Origin: Mactromeris polynyma
Lineage: Eukaryota > Mollusca > Bivalvia > Venerida > Mactridae
Direction of reading: 5' to 3'
Length of the DNA: 64,000 nucleotides
Assembly: GCA_032209605.1 (NCBI GenBank)
Contig: JASFXZ010000013.1
Coordinates: forward strand, 6,781,401 to 6,845,400
A model generated the notes under the pieces. That model searched no databases. It was not told where the DNA came from and was given only the letters and a program-made list of their open reading frames with translations. Of this stretch, positions 21,005-33,309 are shown in pieces (the first letter of the stretch is position 1; each line of letters starts with the position of its first letter). Made by a program: the position numbers and the translations under genes.

Positions 21005-21240
21005 AAGGATCTTACCAAGGATCGATCTCGGGAGCTCCTGGATGAGACAACTTCCCTTGATCCACTGCGCTACGAATCCTACAGACATTTGTCGATCTTG
21101 AAATTGTTAATACCTAAACCCGTCTCTACGCATCACTAACTATATAACCTGCTTTACCCGTAAGAGTGTTATTTTAACAGTTTATTGTTTGTTTTGATAT
21201 TTCACCTTATCCCGACAGATTTATACCAGTGTATCGCATG
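21005..21240 (-). repeat. Right long imperfect terminal inverted repeat of IS630-type element
   Basis: Inverted partner of 19010-19250; the shared words are listed there. Divergence and small indels make it a low-identity repeat, so the pairing rests on the order of four shared words. Confidence 0.5.
21010..21082 (-). other. tRNA-Met-like module in transposon inverted repeat
   Basis: On the minus strand TAGCGCAGTGG (21072-21062) is an A box. GATCGATCC near 21028-21019 is a weak B box about 43 bases on, the normal tRNA distance. TCTCATCC holds a CAT where an anticodon would be, as in elongator tRNA-Met. Stems are imperfect, so this is tRNA-derived, not a gene. A T run follows on the minus strand. 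Confidence 0.42.
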
Positions 21241-21249
21241 TTCATTCAC

Positions 21250-21675
21250 TGAATGTGTAACATAAACATAGCCGAAGATATGTCTGTTCAAAAAGTGGGA
21301 CGTTTCTACATTTGCTCAGTATAGATAGAATACCACAAATATCGGAGAAACTGTAATTGTGGACAGGTCAGTTTATCGCTTAACATGATTTCCTTGTTCT
21401 GCACGAGATTCTGGATGTCCGTATTTTGTTTCGTCATAGGGCAAGGGAAGTAATATATAGGTCAAACTTTGAAATGGTAAGACTGCAGGAGTTGTCTTAT
21501 CTTGATGATCACTGAATTTCAGAGACAAGTACTGATATATTCGTACGTGTATTTCAACAACTGGTTGCATTATTTCGCTCAGTGCATTACTTAAGTTCAA
21601 TACGTATGGCACACCCTAGACTGTATCTACAACAAGTGGTGCCTCTTACCTTGTTTCCGAAATATATTTCCTAAG
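21250..21675. other. Intergenic, no gene seen
   Basis: A 79-codon minus-strand frame (21373-21612) has no recognisable domain and no splice context that I trust. Confidence 0.4.
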
Positions 21676-23236
21676 TATAATCCCGTCATACCACATTATG
21701 GTGATAGCTGTACATAGTATAATCCCGTCATACCACATTATGGTGATGACTGTACATAGTATAATCCCGTCATACCACATTATGGTGATGGCTGTACATA
21801 GTATAATCCCGTCATACCACATTATGGTGATAGCTGTACATAATATAATCCCGTCATACCACATTATGGTGATGACTGTACATAGTATAATCCCGTCATA
21901 CCACATTATGGTGATAGCTGTACATAATATAATCCCGTCATACCACATTATGGTGATGACTGTACATAGTATAATCCCGTCATACCACATTATGGTGATG
22001 GCTGTACATAATATAATCCCGTCATACCACATTATGGTGATGGCTGTACATAGTATAATCCCGTCATACCACATTATGGTGATAGCTGTACATAGTATAA
22101 TCCCGTCATACCACATTATGGTGATAGCTGTACATAGTATAATCCCGTCATACCACATTATGGTGATAGCTGTACATAGTATAATCCCGTCATACCACAT
22201 TATGGTGATAGCTGTACATAGTATAATCCCGTCATACCACATTATGGTGATAGCTGTACATAGTATAATCCCGTCATACCACATTATGGTGATGGCTGTA
22301 CACAGTATAATCCCGTCATACCACATTATGGTGATAGCTGTACACAGTATAATCCCGTCATACCACATTATGGTGATAGCTGTACATAGTATAATCCCGT
22401 CATACCACATTATGGTGATAGCTGTACATAGTATAATCCCGTCATACCACATTATGGTGATGGCTGTACACAGTATAATCCCGTCATACCACATTATGGT
22501 GATAGCTGTACATAGTATAATCCCGTCATACCACCTTATGGTGATGGCTGTGCACAGTATAATCCCGTCATACCACATTATGGTGATGGCTGTGCACAGT
22601 ATAATCCCGTCATACCACATTATGGTGATGGCTGTGCATAGTATAATCCCGTGATACCACATTATGGTGATGGCTGTACATAGTATAATCCCGTCATACC
22701 ACATTATGGTGACAGCTGTGCACAGTATAATCCCGTCATACCACATTATGGTGATGGCTGTGCACAGTATAATCCCGTCATACCACATTATGGTGATGGC
22801 TGTGCATAGTATAATCCCGTCATACCACATTATGGTGATGGCTGTACACAGTATAATCCCGTCATACCACATTATGGTGATGGCTGTGCATAGTATAATC
22901 CCGTCATACCACATTATGGTGATGGCTGTGCACAGTATAATCCCGTCATACCACATTATGGTGATGGCTGTGCATAGTATAATCCCGTCATACCACATTA
23001 TGGTGATGGCTGTACATAGTATAATCCCGTCATACCACATTATGGTGATGGCTGTGCATAGTATAATCCCGTCATACCACATTATGGTGATGGCTGTGCA
23101 TAGTATAATCCCGTCATACCACATTATGGTGATGGCTGTACACAGTATAATCCCGTCATACCACATTATGGTGATGGCTGTGCATAGTATAATCCCGTCA
23201 TACCACATTATGGTGATGGCTGTACATAGTATAATC
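21676..23236 (+). repeat. Minisatellite, 42-bp unit, about 37 copies
   Basis: The unit begins TATAATCCCGTCATACCACA and ends with GCTGTACATAG. Variants at three positions (GATAGC/GATGGC/GATGAC, ACATAG/ACACAG/GCATAG, AGTATAAT/AATATAAT) occur in blocks; GATAGC is common on the left and GATGGC with GCATAG on the right, a gradient of homogenisation. Both strands are open because 42 is divisible by three; the 520-codon and 318-codon frames are artefacts. Confidence 0.95.
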
Positions 23237-23239
23237 TTA

Positions 23240-23292
23240 GTCCTGACTCCTGATTCGAAGGTCGTGAGTTCGAGCCCTACGGTGATTCATTT
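23240..23292 (+). other. tRNA 3'-half-like sequence
   Basis: CGAAGGTCGTGAGTTCGAGCC at about 23256-23276 matches the variable loop, T-stem and B box of elongator tRNA-Met closely. There is no A box at the right distance, because the 42-bp array abuts it. A truncated tRNA-derived (SINE-like) fragment is most likely. Confidence 0.4.
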
Positions 23293-23424
23293 TAGTACAC
23301 ACGCAGATCAAGTTTCCAAATAAAAATGATATCATTTTCTGAGTACAGACTTCTTAATTCAAATCAACGCTTGTTAGAAAACTGCTCAATTGATTGTGAA
23401 ACTGTCATAACAACCAGAAATCAT

Positions 23425-23592
23425 ATAAACTGACACCTCAATAATAGGACCAATATTGGTTCTGAAGAATGTTCGATTAGCATATCAGAGCATATCAGAG
23501 TGTTGAGTTAAAATGCGGAACACTGGTCCATGAAAATACGGTCCTATACATAAAGTGGTCATTTAGAGATGTTTTACAGTAATTTTTGTAGT
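23425..23592 (+). mobile_element. Copy of a dispersed MITE-like element
   Basis: It contains CACCTCAATAATAGGACCAA, TTGGTTCTGAAGAATGT, GGTCCATGAAAATACGGTCC and ends near GATGTTTTACAGTAA. The same order of words occurs at 35390-36480, where two of its parts are expanded into arrays. Related ends are seen at 29334-29469 and 31590-31740. Confidence 0.5.
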
Positions 23593-24035
23593 GGTTTTTA
23601 TCATCTAGAACATTGAATACAACATAATTAATAGTTTCAGTCTATCAAATATATTAATGAACCAATCTTAGGATAGTTAACACACGTTGTAGCTTACTGA
23701 ATCTTATGTTCCTATGTTAGTAACTCTGTGATATGTTCACATACATCTATATAAGATATGGACCTAACAGTAGTGATCACCATACATAGTGCGCATCAAT
23801 CAAACTTTCTAAAAATACTACGTGTACAACAATTTCGCAAAGGGAAGTTTAGTTTTATTAAAGACAGTCTTTATTCAATTTAATAAATTGCTGAATAATT
23901 CTACCTTGACTGAATTATTTGCTGATTGTGAATACAATTGAATATCGCATTTAAAAGGTTAACACATCAATATTTCGTTTGCTACTTTGATAATTCCAAC
24001 GAAGCATGTGACTTTAACATCAACGTACTAACCAT
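23593..24035. other. Intergenic, no gene seen
   Basis: AT-rich sequence with no recognised feature. Confidence 0.4.
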
Positions 24036-24623
24036 GGTCATCCATGAATTACGGCTTGTGATGCGTGTTATAGACAGCATATATATCTGGTCATCCATGA
24101 ATTACGGCTTGTGATGCGTGTTATAGACAGCGTATATATCTGGTCATCCATGAATTACGGCTTGTGATGCGTGTTATAGACAGCATATATATCTGGTCAT
24201 CCATGAATTACGGCTTGTGATGCGTGTTATAGACAGCGTATATATCTGGTCATCCATGAATTACGGCTTGTGATGCGTGTTATAGACAGCATATATATCT
24301 GGTCAACCATGAATTACGGCTTGTGATGCGTGTTATAGACAGCGTATATATCTGGTCATCCATGAATTACGGCTTGTGATGCGTGTTATAGACAGCGTAT
24401 ATATCTGGTCATCCATGAATTACGGCTTGTGATGCGTGTTATAGACAGCGTATATATCTGGTCATCCATGAATTACGGCTTGTGATGCGTGTTATAGACA
24501 GCATATATATCTGGTCATCCATGAATTACGGCTTGTGATGCGTGTTATAGACAGCATATATATCTGGTCATCCATGAATTACGGCTTGTGATGCGTGTTA
24601 TAGACAGCGTATATATCTGGTCA
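24036..24623 (+). repeat. Minisatellite, 53-bp unit, about 11 copies
   Basis: The unit starts GGTCATCCATGAATTACGGC and ends TATATATCT. The copies are almost identical; the main variable site is AGCATATAT against AGCGTATAT. The high identity indicates recent amplification. Confidence 0.95.
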
Positions 24624-24659
24624 TTACTTACACCTAATTCGGGGATTGTGCTGTTCGTG

Positions 24660-24745
24660 ATTAGATTCAACTAAACGCGGGGCTCGAACTCAATACCTTC
24701 TGATCAAGGGTCCAATCTGAATCCCTTAACAACGCATTTATTCTC
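24660..24745 (-). other. tRNA-like sequence, SINE head candidate
   Basis: On the minus strand AAGGGATTCAGATTGG is A-box-like, and TATTGAGTTCGAGCCCCG is a good T-arm/B box. Between them GGACCCTTGATCAGAAGGT can form an anticodon-like arm. No intact acceptor stem was found, so tRNA-derived repeat is more likely than a gene. Confidence 0.38.
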
Positions 24746-25076
24746 TATCAAGAATTGAAAATATAACTGTTCAACTCAAAGACACTCGGCATACATAGAT
24801 GTATCGATACATATTTATGTATTGCAGACTCGACATGAGTAATACCACTTAGTAATCTGCCCGTCACCACATCAGCGGTACTAGCATCTTGTTGGATAGA
24901 TATCCGGTACGGCGTAATGGGTTGATGATTAGTACATGAAATATTAACATTTTATTACCCAATGTTTTTCTGAGGCTATATTGCACTTAGTTTGCTTATA
25001 ATTCCAATATATGAGCTATAAGCTATACTTTTCTAAGACAAAACTGTTTATCATGTCTGTCTGATAAAACATTTCA

Positions 25077-28000
25077 CGCCAGTATAACAAATGCATCATT
25101 GACAAATCCCCATCCAGGACGCCAGTATAACAAATGCATGATTGACAAATCCCCATCCAGAACGCCAGTATAACAAATGCATCACTGACAAATCCCCATC
25201 CAGGACGCCAGTATAACAAATGCATCACTGACAAATCCCCATCCAGAACGCCAGTATAACAAATGCATCACTGACAAATCCCCATCCAGAACGCCAGTAT
25301 AACAAATGCATCACTGACAAATCCCCATCCAGGACGCCAGTATAACAAATGCATGATTGACAAATCCCCATCCAGAACGCCAGTATAACAAATGCATGAT
25401 TGACAAATCCCCATCCAGGACGCCAGTATAACAAATGCATCACTGACAAATCCCCATCCAGGACGTCAGTATAACAAATGCATCACTGACAAATCCCCAT
25501 CCAGGACGCCAGTATAACAAATGCATCACTGACAAATCCCCATCCAGGACGCCAGTATAACAAATGCATCACTGACAAATCCCCATCCAGAACGCCAGTA
25601 TAACAAATGCATCACTGACAAATCCCCATCCAGAACGCCAGTATAACAAATGCATCACTGACAAATCCCCATCCAGGACGCCAGTATAACAAATGCATCA
25701 CTGACAAATCCCCATCCAGAACGCCAGTATAACAAATGCATCACTGACAAATCCCCATCCAGGACGCCAGTATAACAAATGCATCACTGACAAATCCCCA
25801 TCCAGGACGCCAGTATAACAAATGCATCACTGACAAATCCCCATCCAGGACGCCAGTATAACAAATGCATCACTGACAAATCCCCATCCAGAACGCCAGT
25901 ATAACAAATGCATGATTGACAAATCCCCATCCAGGACGCCAGTATAACAAATGCATGATTGACAAATCCCCATCCAGAACGCCAGTATAACAAATGCATC
26001 ATTGACAAATCCCCATCCAGGACGCCAGTATAACAAATGCATGATTGACAAATCCCCATCCAGGACGCCAGTATAACAAATGCATGATTGACAAATCCCC
26101 ATCCAGAACGCCAGTATAACAAATGCATGATTGACAAATCCCCATCCAGAACGCCAGTATAACAAATGCATGATTGACAAATCCCCATCCAGGACGCCAG
26201 TATAACAAATGCATGATTGACAAATCCCCATCCAGGACGCCAGTATAACAAATGCATCACTGACAAATCCCCATCCAGGACGCCAGTATAACAAATGCAT
26301 GATTGACAAATCCCCATCCAGAACGCCAGTATAACAAATGCATCACTGACAAATCCCCATCCAGGACGCCAGTATAACAAATGCATCACTGACAAATCCC
26401 CATCCAGGACGCCAGTATTACAAATGCATCACTGACAATACCCCATCCAGAACGCCAGTATAACAAATGCATGATTGACAAATCCCCATCCAGGACGCCA
26501 GTATAACAAATGCATGATTGACAAATCCCCATCCAGGACGCCAGTATAACAAATGCATGATTGACAAATCCCCATCCAGGACGCCAGTATAACAAATGCA
26601 TGATTGACAAATCCCCATCCAGGACGCCAGTATAACAAATGCATGATTGACAAATCCCCATCCAGGACGCCAGTATAACAAATGCATGATTGACAAATCC
26701 CCATCCAGGACGCCAGTATAACAAATGCATGATTGACAAATCCCCATCCAGGACGCCAGTATAACAAATGCATGATTGACAAATCCCCATCCAGGACGCC
26801 AGTATAACAAATGCATGATTGACAAATCCCCATCCAGGACGCCAGTATAACAAATGCATGATTGACAAATCCCCATCCAGAACGTCAGTATAACAAATGC
26901 ATGATTGACAAATCCCCATCCAGGACGCCAGTATAACAAATGCATGATTGACAAATCCCCATCCAGGACGCCAGTATAACAAATGCATGATTGACAAATC
27001 CCCATCCAGGACGCCAGTATAACAAATGCATGATTGACAAATCCCCATCCAAGACGCCAGTATAACAAATGCATGATTGACAAATCCCCATCCAGAACGC
27101 CAGTATAACAAATGCATGATTGACAAATCCCCATCCAGGACGCCAGTATAACAAATGCATGATTGACAAATCCCCATCCAGGACGCCAGTATAACAAATG
27201 CATGATTGACAAATCCCCATCCAGAACGCCAGTATAACAAATGCATCACTGACAAATCCCCATCCAGGACGCCAGTATAACAAATGCATCACTGACAAAT
27301 CCCCATCCAGGACGCCAGTATAACAAATGCATCACTGACAAATCCCCATCCAGAACGCCAGTATAACAAATGCATGATTGACAAATCCCCATCCAGGACG
27401 CCAGTATAACAAATGCATGATTGACAAATCCCCATCCAGGACGCCAGTATAACAAATGCATGATTGACAAATCCCCATCAAGGACGCCAGTATAACAAAT
27501 GCATGATTGACAAATCCCCATCCAGGACGCCAGTATAACAAATGCATGATTGACAAATCCCCATCCAGAACGCCAGTATAACAAATGCATGATTGACAAA
27601 TCCCCATCCAGGACGCCAGTATAACAAATGCATCACTGACAAATCCCCATCCAGGACGCCAGTATAACAAATGCATGATTGACAAATCCCCATCCAGGAC
27701 GCCAGTATAACAAATGCATGATTGACAAATCCCCATCCAGGACGCCAGTATAACAAATGCATGATTGACAAATCCCCATCCAGGACGCCAGTATAACAAA
27801 TGCATGATTGACAAATCCCCATCCAGGACGCCAGTATAACAAATGCATGATTGACAAATCCCCATCCAGGACGCCAGTATAACAAATGCATGATTGACAA
27901 ATCCCCATCCAGGACGCCAGTATAACAAATGCATGATTGACAAATCCCCATCCAGGACGCCAGTATAACAAATGCATGATTGACAAATCCCCATCCAGGA

Positions 28001-28606
28001 CGCCAGTATAACAAATGCATGATTGACAAATCCCCATCCAGAACGCCAGTATAACAAATGCATCACTGACAAATCCCCATCCAGGACGCCAGTATAACAA
28101 ATGCATCACTGACAAATCCCCATCCAGGACGCCAGTATAACAAATGCATCACTGACAAATCCCCATCCAGAACGCCAGTATAACAAATGCATGATTGACA
28201 AATCCCCATCCAGGACGCCAGTATAACAAATGCATGATTGACAAATCCCCATCCAGGACGCCAGTATAACAAATGCATGATTGACAAATCCCCATCCAGG
28301 ACGCCAGTATAACAAATGCATGATTGACAAATCCCCATCCAGAACGCCAGTATAACAAATGCATCATTGACAAATCCCCATCCAGGACGCCAGTATAACA
28401 AATGCATCATTGACAAATCCCCATCCAGGACGCCAATATAACAAATGCATCATTGACAAATCCCCATCCAGGACGCCAGTATAACAAATGCATCATTGAC
28501 AAATCCCCATCCAGGACGCCAGTATAACAAATGCATCACTGACAAATCCCCATCCAGGACGCCAGTATAACAAATGCATCATTGACAAATCCCCATCCAG
28601 GACGGA
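25077..28606 (+). repeat. Minisatellite, 43-bp unit, about 82 copies
   Basis: The unit is GACGCCAGTATAACAAATGC followed by ATCACTGAC, ATGATTGAC or ATCATTGAC and AAATCCCCATCCAG. Two independent variable sites (CACTG/GATTG/CATTG and GGACG/GAACG) form a pattern: ATCACTGAC dominates at 25.2-25.9 kb, ATGATTGAC at 26.4-28.0 kb, ATCATTGAC at the right end. The unit has no stop in any minus-strand frame, so all three frames stay open for long distances. Confidence 0.95.
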
Positions 28607-29333
28607 AGACAAACCTGGACGCGGCGCCATGAAAGTCTGTGAGAACGTCTTTTGACTCACGGCACTTCAAACAAGTTTGTTCCGATTCATCCGCTTTTAT
28701 CTTGACTTCAAAGGTAAATAACATGACGATACACAACTTAGAAACTACGGAAGACAATGAGTGACTTACTTATGAATATTTATGATTTCATAATCTATAT
28801 AGTACATGAAATCACTTTAGAGATAATGTGAAGTTTATTATTTCAAAGTTCATGATATCACGAAAATCATCATTATCATGATATATCATGGATTATCACC
28901 AGAAACACAAACTTTATACATATTTTGGATGGTAGACTAAATAAATGCAAATTGTGTTAAATTCACATAATAAAATTATATAAAAAGCTCATACAATGTA
29001 TGTGAAATATCTGTTTAAATATCGAGGACATTTGGTGCAATGTTGCCGCTGTAGAATAATCGCTTACAAAACAAAATGGGGAACAAACGGAAGTTTGGTT
29101 TTTGCAATTTAACTTCTTTAATTGTGAACGAAATAAACGTGTCGACTTTAGCACACGGCCTCATGTACAGTTGACTCAAATTCGGTCAAGATCTATTTTT
29201 TAATGCTACGCAGTCATTATAATATTATGGCTCTGTCTTTTGTGTCGTTCGGTTAAATCTAGACTTGGTAGATTGGTTTGTAAACGTTAGTGTGAAGCAG
29301 GAGTGTCTTATCACCTACATTCATTTCCATATA
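28607..29333. other. Intergenic; one weak minus-strand frame
   Basis: A minus-strand frame from 28757 starts outside the 43-bp array and runs into it. It includes a Cys-containing stretch (EQTCLKCRESKDV) but no recognisable domain. I do not call a gene. The rest is AT-rich with nothing recognised. Confidence 0.35.
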
Positions 29334-29469
29334 CAGTAAAAGCTCACCTTAAGACCATCTCAATAATAAGACCACCTCGACATTAAGAACACAATTTTCA
29401 ACTCCTTTTTCACTGTTTTGCTCTTTATTCAACCACAATATTATCGTATTACTGATGTTTTACTGTAAA
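29334..29469. mobile_element. Short MITE-like element with CAGTAAAA ends
   Basis: It begins TACAGTAAAAGCTCACC and ends GTTTTACTGTA, an inverted pair, and contains ACCATCTCAATAATAAGACC inside. A related, shorter copy lies at about 31590-31740. The right end of the same family appears to have seeded the 31-bp array at 36450-38607. Confidence 0.5.
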
Positions 29470-29528
29470 ATGACTTGGCTACCAATATTATAAGATATCA
29501 AAATAGAATCAGTGTTTATGGAGTGATG

Positions 29529-30180
29529 ATCTCAATCTTGCTCTACATTGATGATAGTGTGCTGGTTGTAGAAACTGAGCCAGATATACACGTTATGTTT
29601 GACACTTTGTATGATTGGTGCCGGAAATGGAGGTTAAAACTTAATTAAAAAAAGTAGAGGTGACATTCAAGATGTGTGTCTGATTATACTTTCCAGATTG
29701 GTGAAATGAACCTTGGTTATACACCATATTATAAATGCCTTGTATTTGGTTTAATAAATTTATCGCATACGATAAAATATGTTAATCTGTTAAAGAAGTC
29801 GCCAAGTCAACCAGTGAAACAAGTGTAGCTGTATAAACGAAATATGCTACTGTGGGCGGCATGTCGCATAATGTTTACAAGAAATATGCTACTGTGGGCG
29901 GCATGTCGCATAATGTTTACAAGAAATTGATACGTAGAGACTGTTGTCGAGCCGGTACATTTCTACTGTGCTGGAATCTGGGGACACAGAAAGTTGAATG
30001 TGATTGAGTCTGTACAGGCCTAAGCGTTTGTACCTGGCTGTGGGCAAAAATGCACTGAATCGTGCAATAAATGGAGATCCGGGCTGGGCAACAGCCGATG
30101 ATAAACAGAAGGTTAAGGCTGTGCGTCTGTGGCATTAACTATGTGGCAATAAAGCTAGATCTTGAGGAAAAGTAAGCTAT
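29529..30180 (+). pseudogene. Decayed LINE reverse transcriptase, 3' part
   Basis: The first frame reads ISILLYIDDSVLVVETEPD then LYDWCRKWRLKLN, matching the catalytic (F/Y)-x-DD region and following helix of non-LTR reverse transcriptases. After frameshifts come a GEMNLGYTPYYKCLVFG stretch, a YSAGIWGHRKLNVIESVQ stretch and LAVGKNALNRAINGD, all typical of the region downstream of the RT in one LINE group common in molluscs (group assignment from memory). At least three frame changes and several stops. A 46-bp piece (GAAATATGCTACTGTGGGCG...) is tandemly duplicated at about 29839 and 29880. Confidence 0.75.
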
Positions 30181-30259
30181 GAAGCTGTTTACTACGAAAG
30201 CCTGGAGATGACATTTCAGCTTCAAGAATTCGCGATTTAATTGAAGCCTGTATACATTT

Positions 30260-31585
30260 TCTGTTCACCTTTGATTAAGGGGACACAATCGTTATATTCA
30301 ATAGTTGTCATAATCCACGAGTTGCGTCCCTTATCTTAGACAATAACAATGAATTGATGTTAAACATGATCATATGTCAATATGAACTATTTCCATGTAG
30401 TACGTTCACGCAGAAACTTACGCTTGGTTTGTAAAATGTACATACGGATTTGTGTGATAATTCAAACGTGACAACATGCGCAATGTTAGTAAAACAGAAG
30501 CCAGGAGTAATAAATTGACTTACTTTCACCTTACGAAGTTAAACGGATTTTTTTTAACTGAACGCATGTCAACTTGTTAAGTTAGATATGACCTAATGCA
30601 ATTAAACAATGCGTAGATGAGATCACGCCAGCCATTGCTTCATATATTTCCAACATGTTCATTGAATAAAGCGACAGCAATATAGAGGTTCATTTCTGGT
30701 AATAAGAATGGAAGCGAGAATCAAAAGCCAGGCACGTAGCTACATGTACACAAAAAACGCCGTTGCGTACACATGGTTATCTAAAAATGAAAACACGAAG
30801 CATGCAATAATCAACATATGAGCATTTGTATGCACTTTGGGGTATATATTTTCTGAATATAAAACGCTTCAAACGTTGCTCTATTGCTTGTGAAAATGTC
30901 ACCAGATTGCACCCTGAACGTTCTAGAAAACGGGAGTTTGTCCGAGGTATTATGCCCCTAGACGGGTCACTCCCTAGATTACTTGCGTACACATTCTACA
31001 AGCTTTGACTTCGTCCCTGAAAGCCCTATCTTGACTACTTTCTACGACGCATGAAATATTAAAAAGATCTCTTCAACATTTGTTTCCTTCATGCATTGTG
31101 GTCAGTGAATTTGGCCAGTTTTCCTGGAATTGATAATCAGCTAGTACTTGCCCTTCCGGAAGTGGCTGACAACTTCGCTACATCAATCAGATGTGGAGGA
31201 CTAATTGATTTGCCAAATGTCAAGGAAGAACATGACCTGACTCTCCCTGATATCGAACCATGGCCTCACATGTGACAACTCAGCACTCTAGATAGCAATT
31301 AGGCTAATTAGACGGTACGGGAAAAACTATTGAAGTCTAGGCTTTCTACTAAGATGTTAAAAGCTATCAATTTACTACTCTCGTCTGAAAGTTTATGCGT
31401 CATTCGTCAAAATGAATTCGTTTAAGACGGATAATATTGGCGTAACTTCCGGCTCAAGCCAATTTTTTATACTATCATCTCTGTTTGTCTGACCGTCCGT
31501 CCGGTGCTAAGAATTGTTTAAACATTCATTTGCCGTTAGTTGTAATCTTTATTTGCCTCCATAACTGCGTTGGTGGTTATAAAGT
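30260..31585. other. Intergenic with one unidentified coding-like remnant
   Basis: A plus-strand frame at about 31093-31275 reads through SFPGIDNQLVLALPEVADN and CGGLIDLPNVKEEHDLTLPD without interruption for about 60 codons. A related stretch (VNFPGMENQLMSDG) occurs in 32726-32823. Being seen twice suggests a decayed repeat-encoded protein of unknown type. The rest shows nothing. Confidence 0.3.
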
Positions 31586-31589
31586 CAAA

Positions 31590-31740
31590 CCTCACCTAAC
31601 GACCACCTCAATAATAAAACCATCTCAATAATAAGACCACCAAAATTAAGAACACAATTTTCAAGTCCAGTGTCATTGTTTTGCTCTTTATTCAACCTCA
31701 ATATTAAGACCATCTAAATAAGAAGACTAGTTTTCAAGGG
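31590..31740 (+). mobile_element. MITE fragment related to 29334-29469
   Basis: It shares AATAATAAGACCACC, AAGAACACAATTTTCAA and TGTTTTGCTCTTTATTCAACC in order with the copy at 29334. The end repeats are eroded. Confidence 0.5.
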
Positions 31741-31934
31741 CCCCAAAGATGATTTCTAGAAAGGCAATTATATTATACTGTCTCTGGCCAATGGGAATTA
31801 AACGGATTTGTTTTAAAAATCCATGAGTTACTGTTTTGTTTTGCAAGGAAATGTCCAAAAGGATTTTCGATGTAGTCAATTATGTAGCATATGTATTCGT
31901 CAACTTGAAAATATGAATACTTCTAAATATACAT

Positions 31935-32130
31935 TTAAATGATGACAGCAATGCGGTAACTGATTTCAAAAACTCTCTGTTTGCTATGGGACTAGAGCAA
32001 CACGTCGACTTCAGTACCCACACTGGTGGAAACTGCTTCGATCTGCTCATTACGGAAACAGTGAACGGTATTGAGGTTCATTCCTGTGACCCTGGTCCAT
32101 ATATCTCTGATGATATTACAATGCTAGAAA
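31935..32130 (+). pseudogene. LINE endonuclease (APE-type) C-terminal fragment
   Basis: The frame reads a DDSNAVTDFKNSLFAMGLEQ stretch, then HVDFSTHTGGNCFDLLITE and SCDPGPYISD. This is the usual end of an apurinic-type endonuclease of non-LTR retrotransposons, where the pattern is T-H-x2-G-N-x-L-D-L followed by S-D-H. The final H is lost here (SDD). No reverse transcriptase follows, so it is a truncated piece. Confidence 0.65.
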
Positions 32131-33305
32131 ATTACATATCACAAATATGAGTTCAAAAGTGAACATAAAGTCGAAATTTAATGATTTATATTAAGTAACT
32201 TAATTAACAAATAGTCGGTGATTGCAACAAATAATGTTTGTATTGGCTTTAAAAAGCACTTACAGTTTGAACTGAGCGGACGACAATAGGAATATTATAT
32301 CAGATATGTGCACTGTAGTATGAAAACGAATGTTTGTAATCTTATATTGCGATATAACCAAGTTACTACGTGATGATGATCTGAGTCTGTAAATTGTAAG
32401 TTGTGGAAATATTAATGGCCCAGATGGCTGCAAAATATTCAAACTATTACGTAAAATAATAAAATATTTCTAGTGTGAAGATATTGATTCAACACGTGTT
32501 AAATACTTATGTTTGCTGTATGCATCAGATATTCTAAATGTCATACGCATAATTCAGTTTCTGGTCTATTAGACCTATGGTGTTTGCACAAATTCTGACT
32601 TATAAACCCACAAAGTTAACGTGTTATGCCCAAATTCGTGAATCTTTCAGCAAGGGTCATGTAGCGACTATTTCAGCTATTAGGGAGGAGGCAACCAGGC
32701 GTACACCTTAGTATAACCACAGACCTTCTATAAGCCAAACATGGGTCCTTGGTCAATTTTCCTGGTATGGAAAATCAACTCATGTCAGATGGACAGTTAA
32801 AAACAGCATATTCAGTTAACTTTTAGCGTAGCTCAAGAACATTTGAAGCTTGTCAGTATATCATTATTACATTAAAGCAAATCTATATACATAATAATTA
32901 TGTTATCTGTCCCATGTTGGGTTTGCTCAATGCATTTGTATGAAACATATTCCCGTCTCAAAACTATAAGTACATGTTTTACCTCTAATTCGTTTCTAAT
33001 TAGATTGCAAAATTTATATCATTTATATCATGAAAACAGAAATTTTCTGGGTATTTTGATAATACTTATTGCTAAATTGACCAATCTAGTTAGCTTAGTT
33101 GATAGACACGAGTGATGACAATCTGTCGGTAATGGGTTTAAATACGCGTGCTACGTTCTCCACAGTGAGTTCACTATGGATAATAAATCGACTAATGTTA
33201 TCCGAAAATAACAAAACAAGATTTATACTATGTACATGTATATAGTTATGAGTAATATATAACGAAAAGTATGTTTGAATGGAATGCTTACTTAACTAGA
33301 ATGTA
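32131..33305. other. Intergenic, no gene seen
   Basis: AT-rich sequence. Apart from the remnant in 32726-32823, related to 31093-31275, nothing is recognised. Confidence 0.35.
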
Positions 33306-33309
33306 GCAA

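Noticed and set aside
19178..21082. Functional tRNA genes beside the transposase
   Set aside because: Left copy has too short an A-B distance, right copy has a poor B box and imperfect stems.
20712..21110. An upstream exon (ATG near 21096, donor at 21015) for the IS630-type transposase
   Set aside because: The donor is good, but the phase does not match the acceptor at 20712, and the stretch is the tRNA-like part of the inverted repeat.
21646..23323. Long open frames on both strands (520, 318 and 219 codons)
   Set aside because: They consist only of the 42-bp satellite unit; a period divisible by three keeps any stop-free frame open. No start context, splice site or domain.
25016..28757. 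Many overlapping minus-strand frames of 74-289 codons
   Set aside because: All are translations of the 43-bp satellite in its three phases; not genes.
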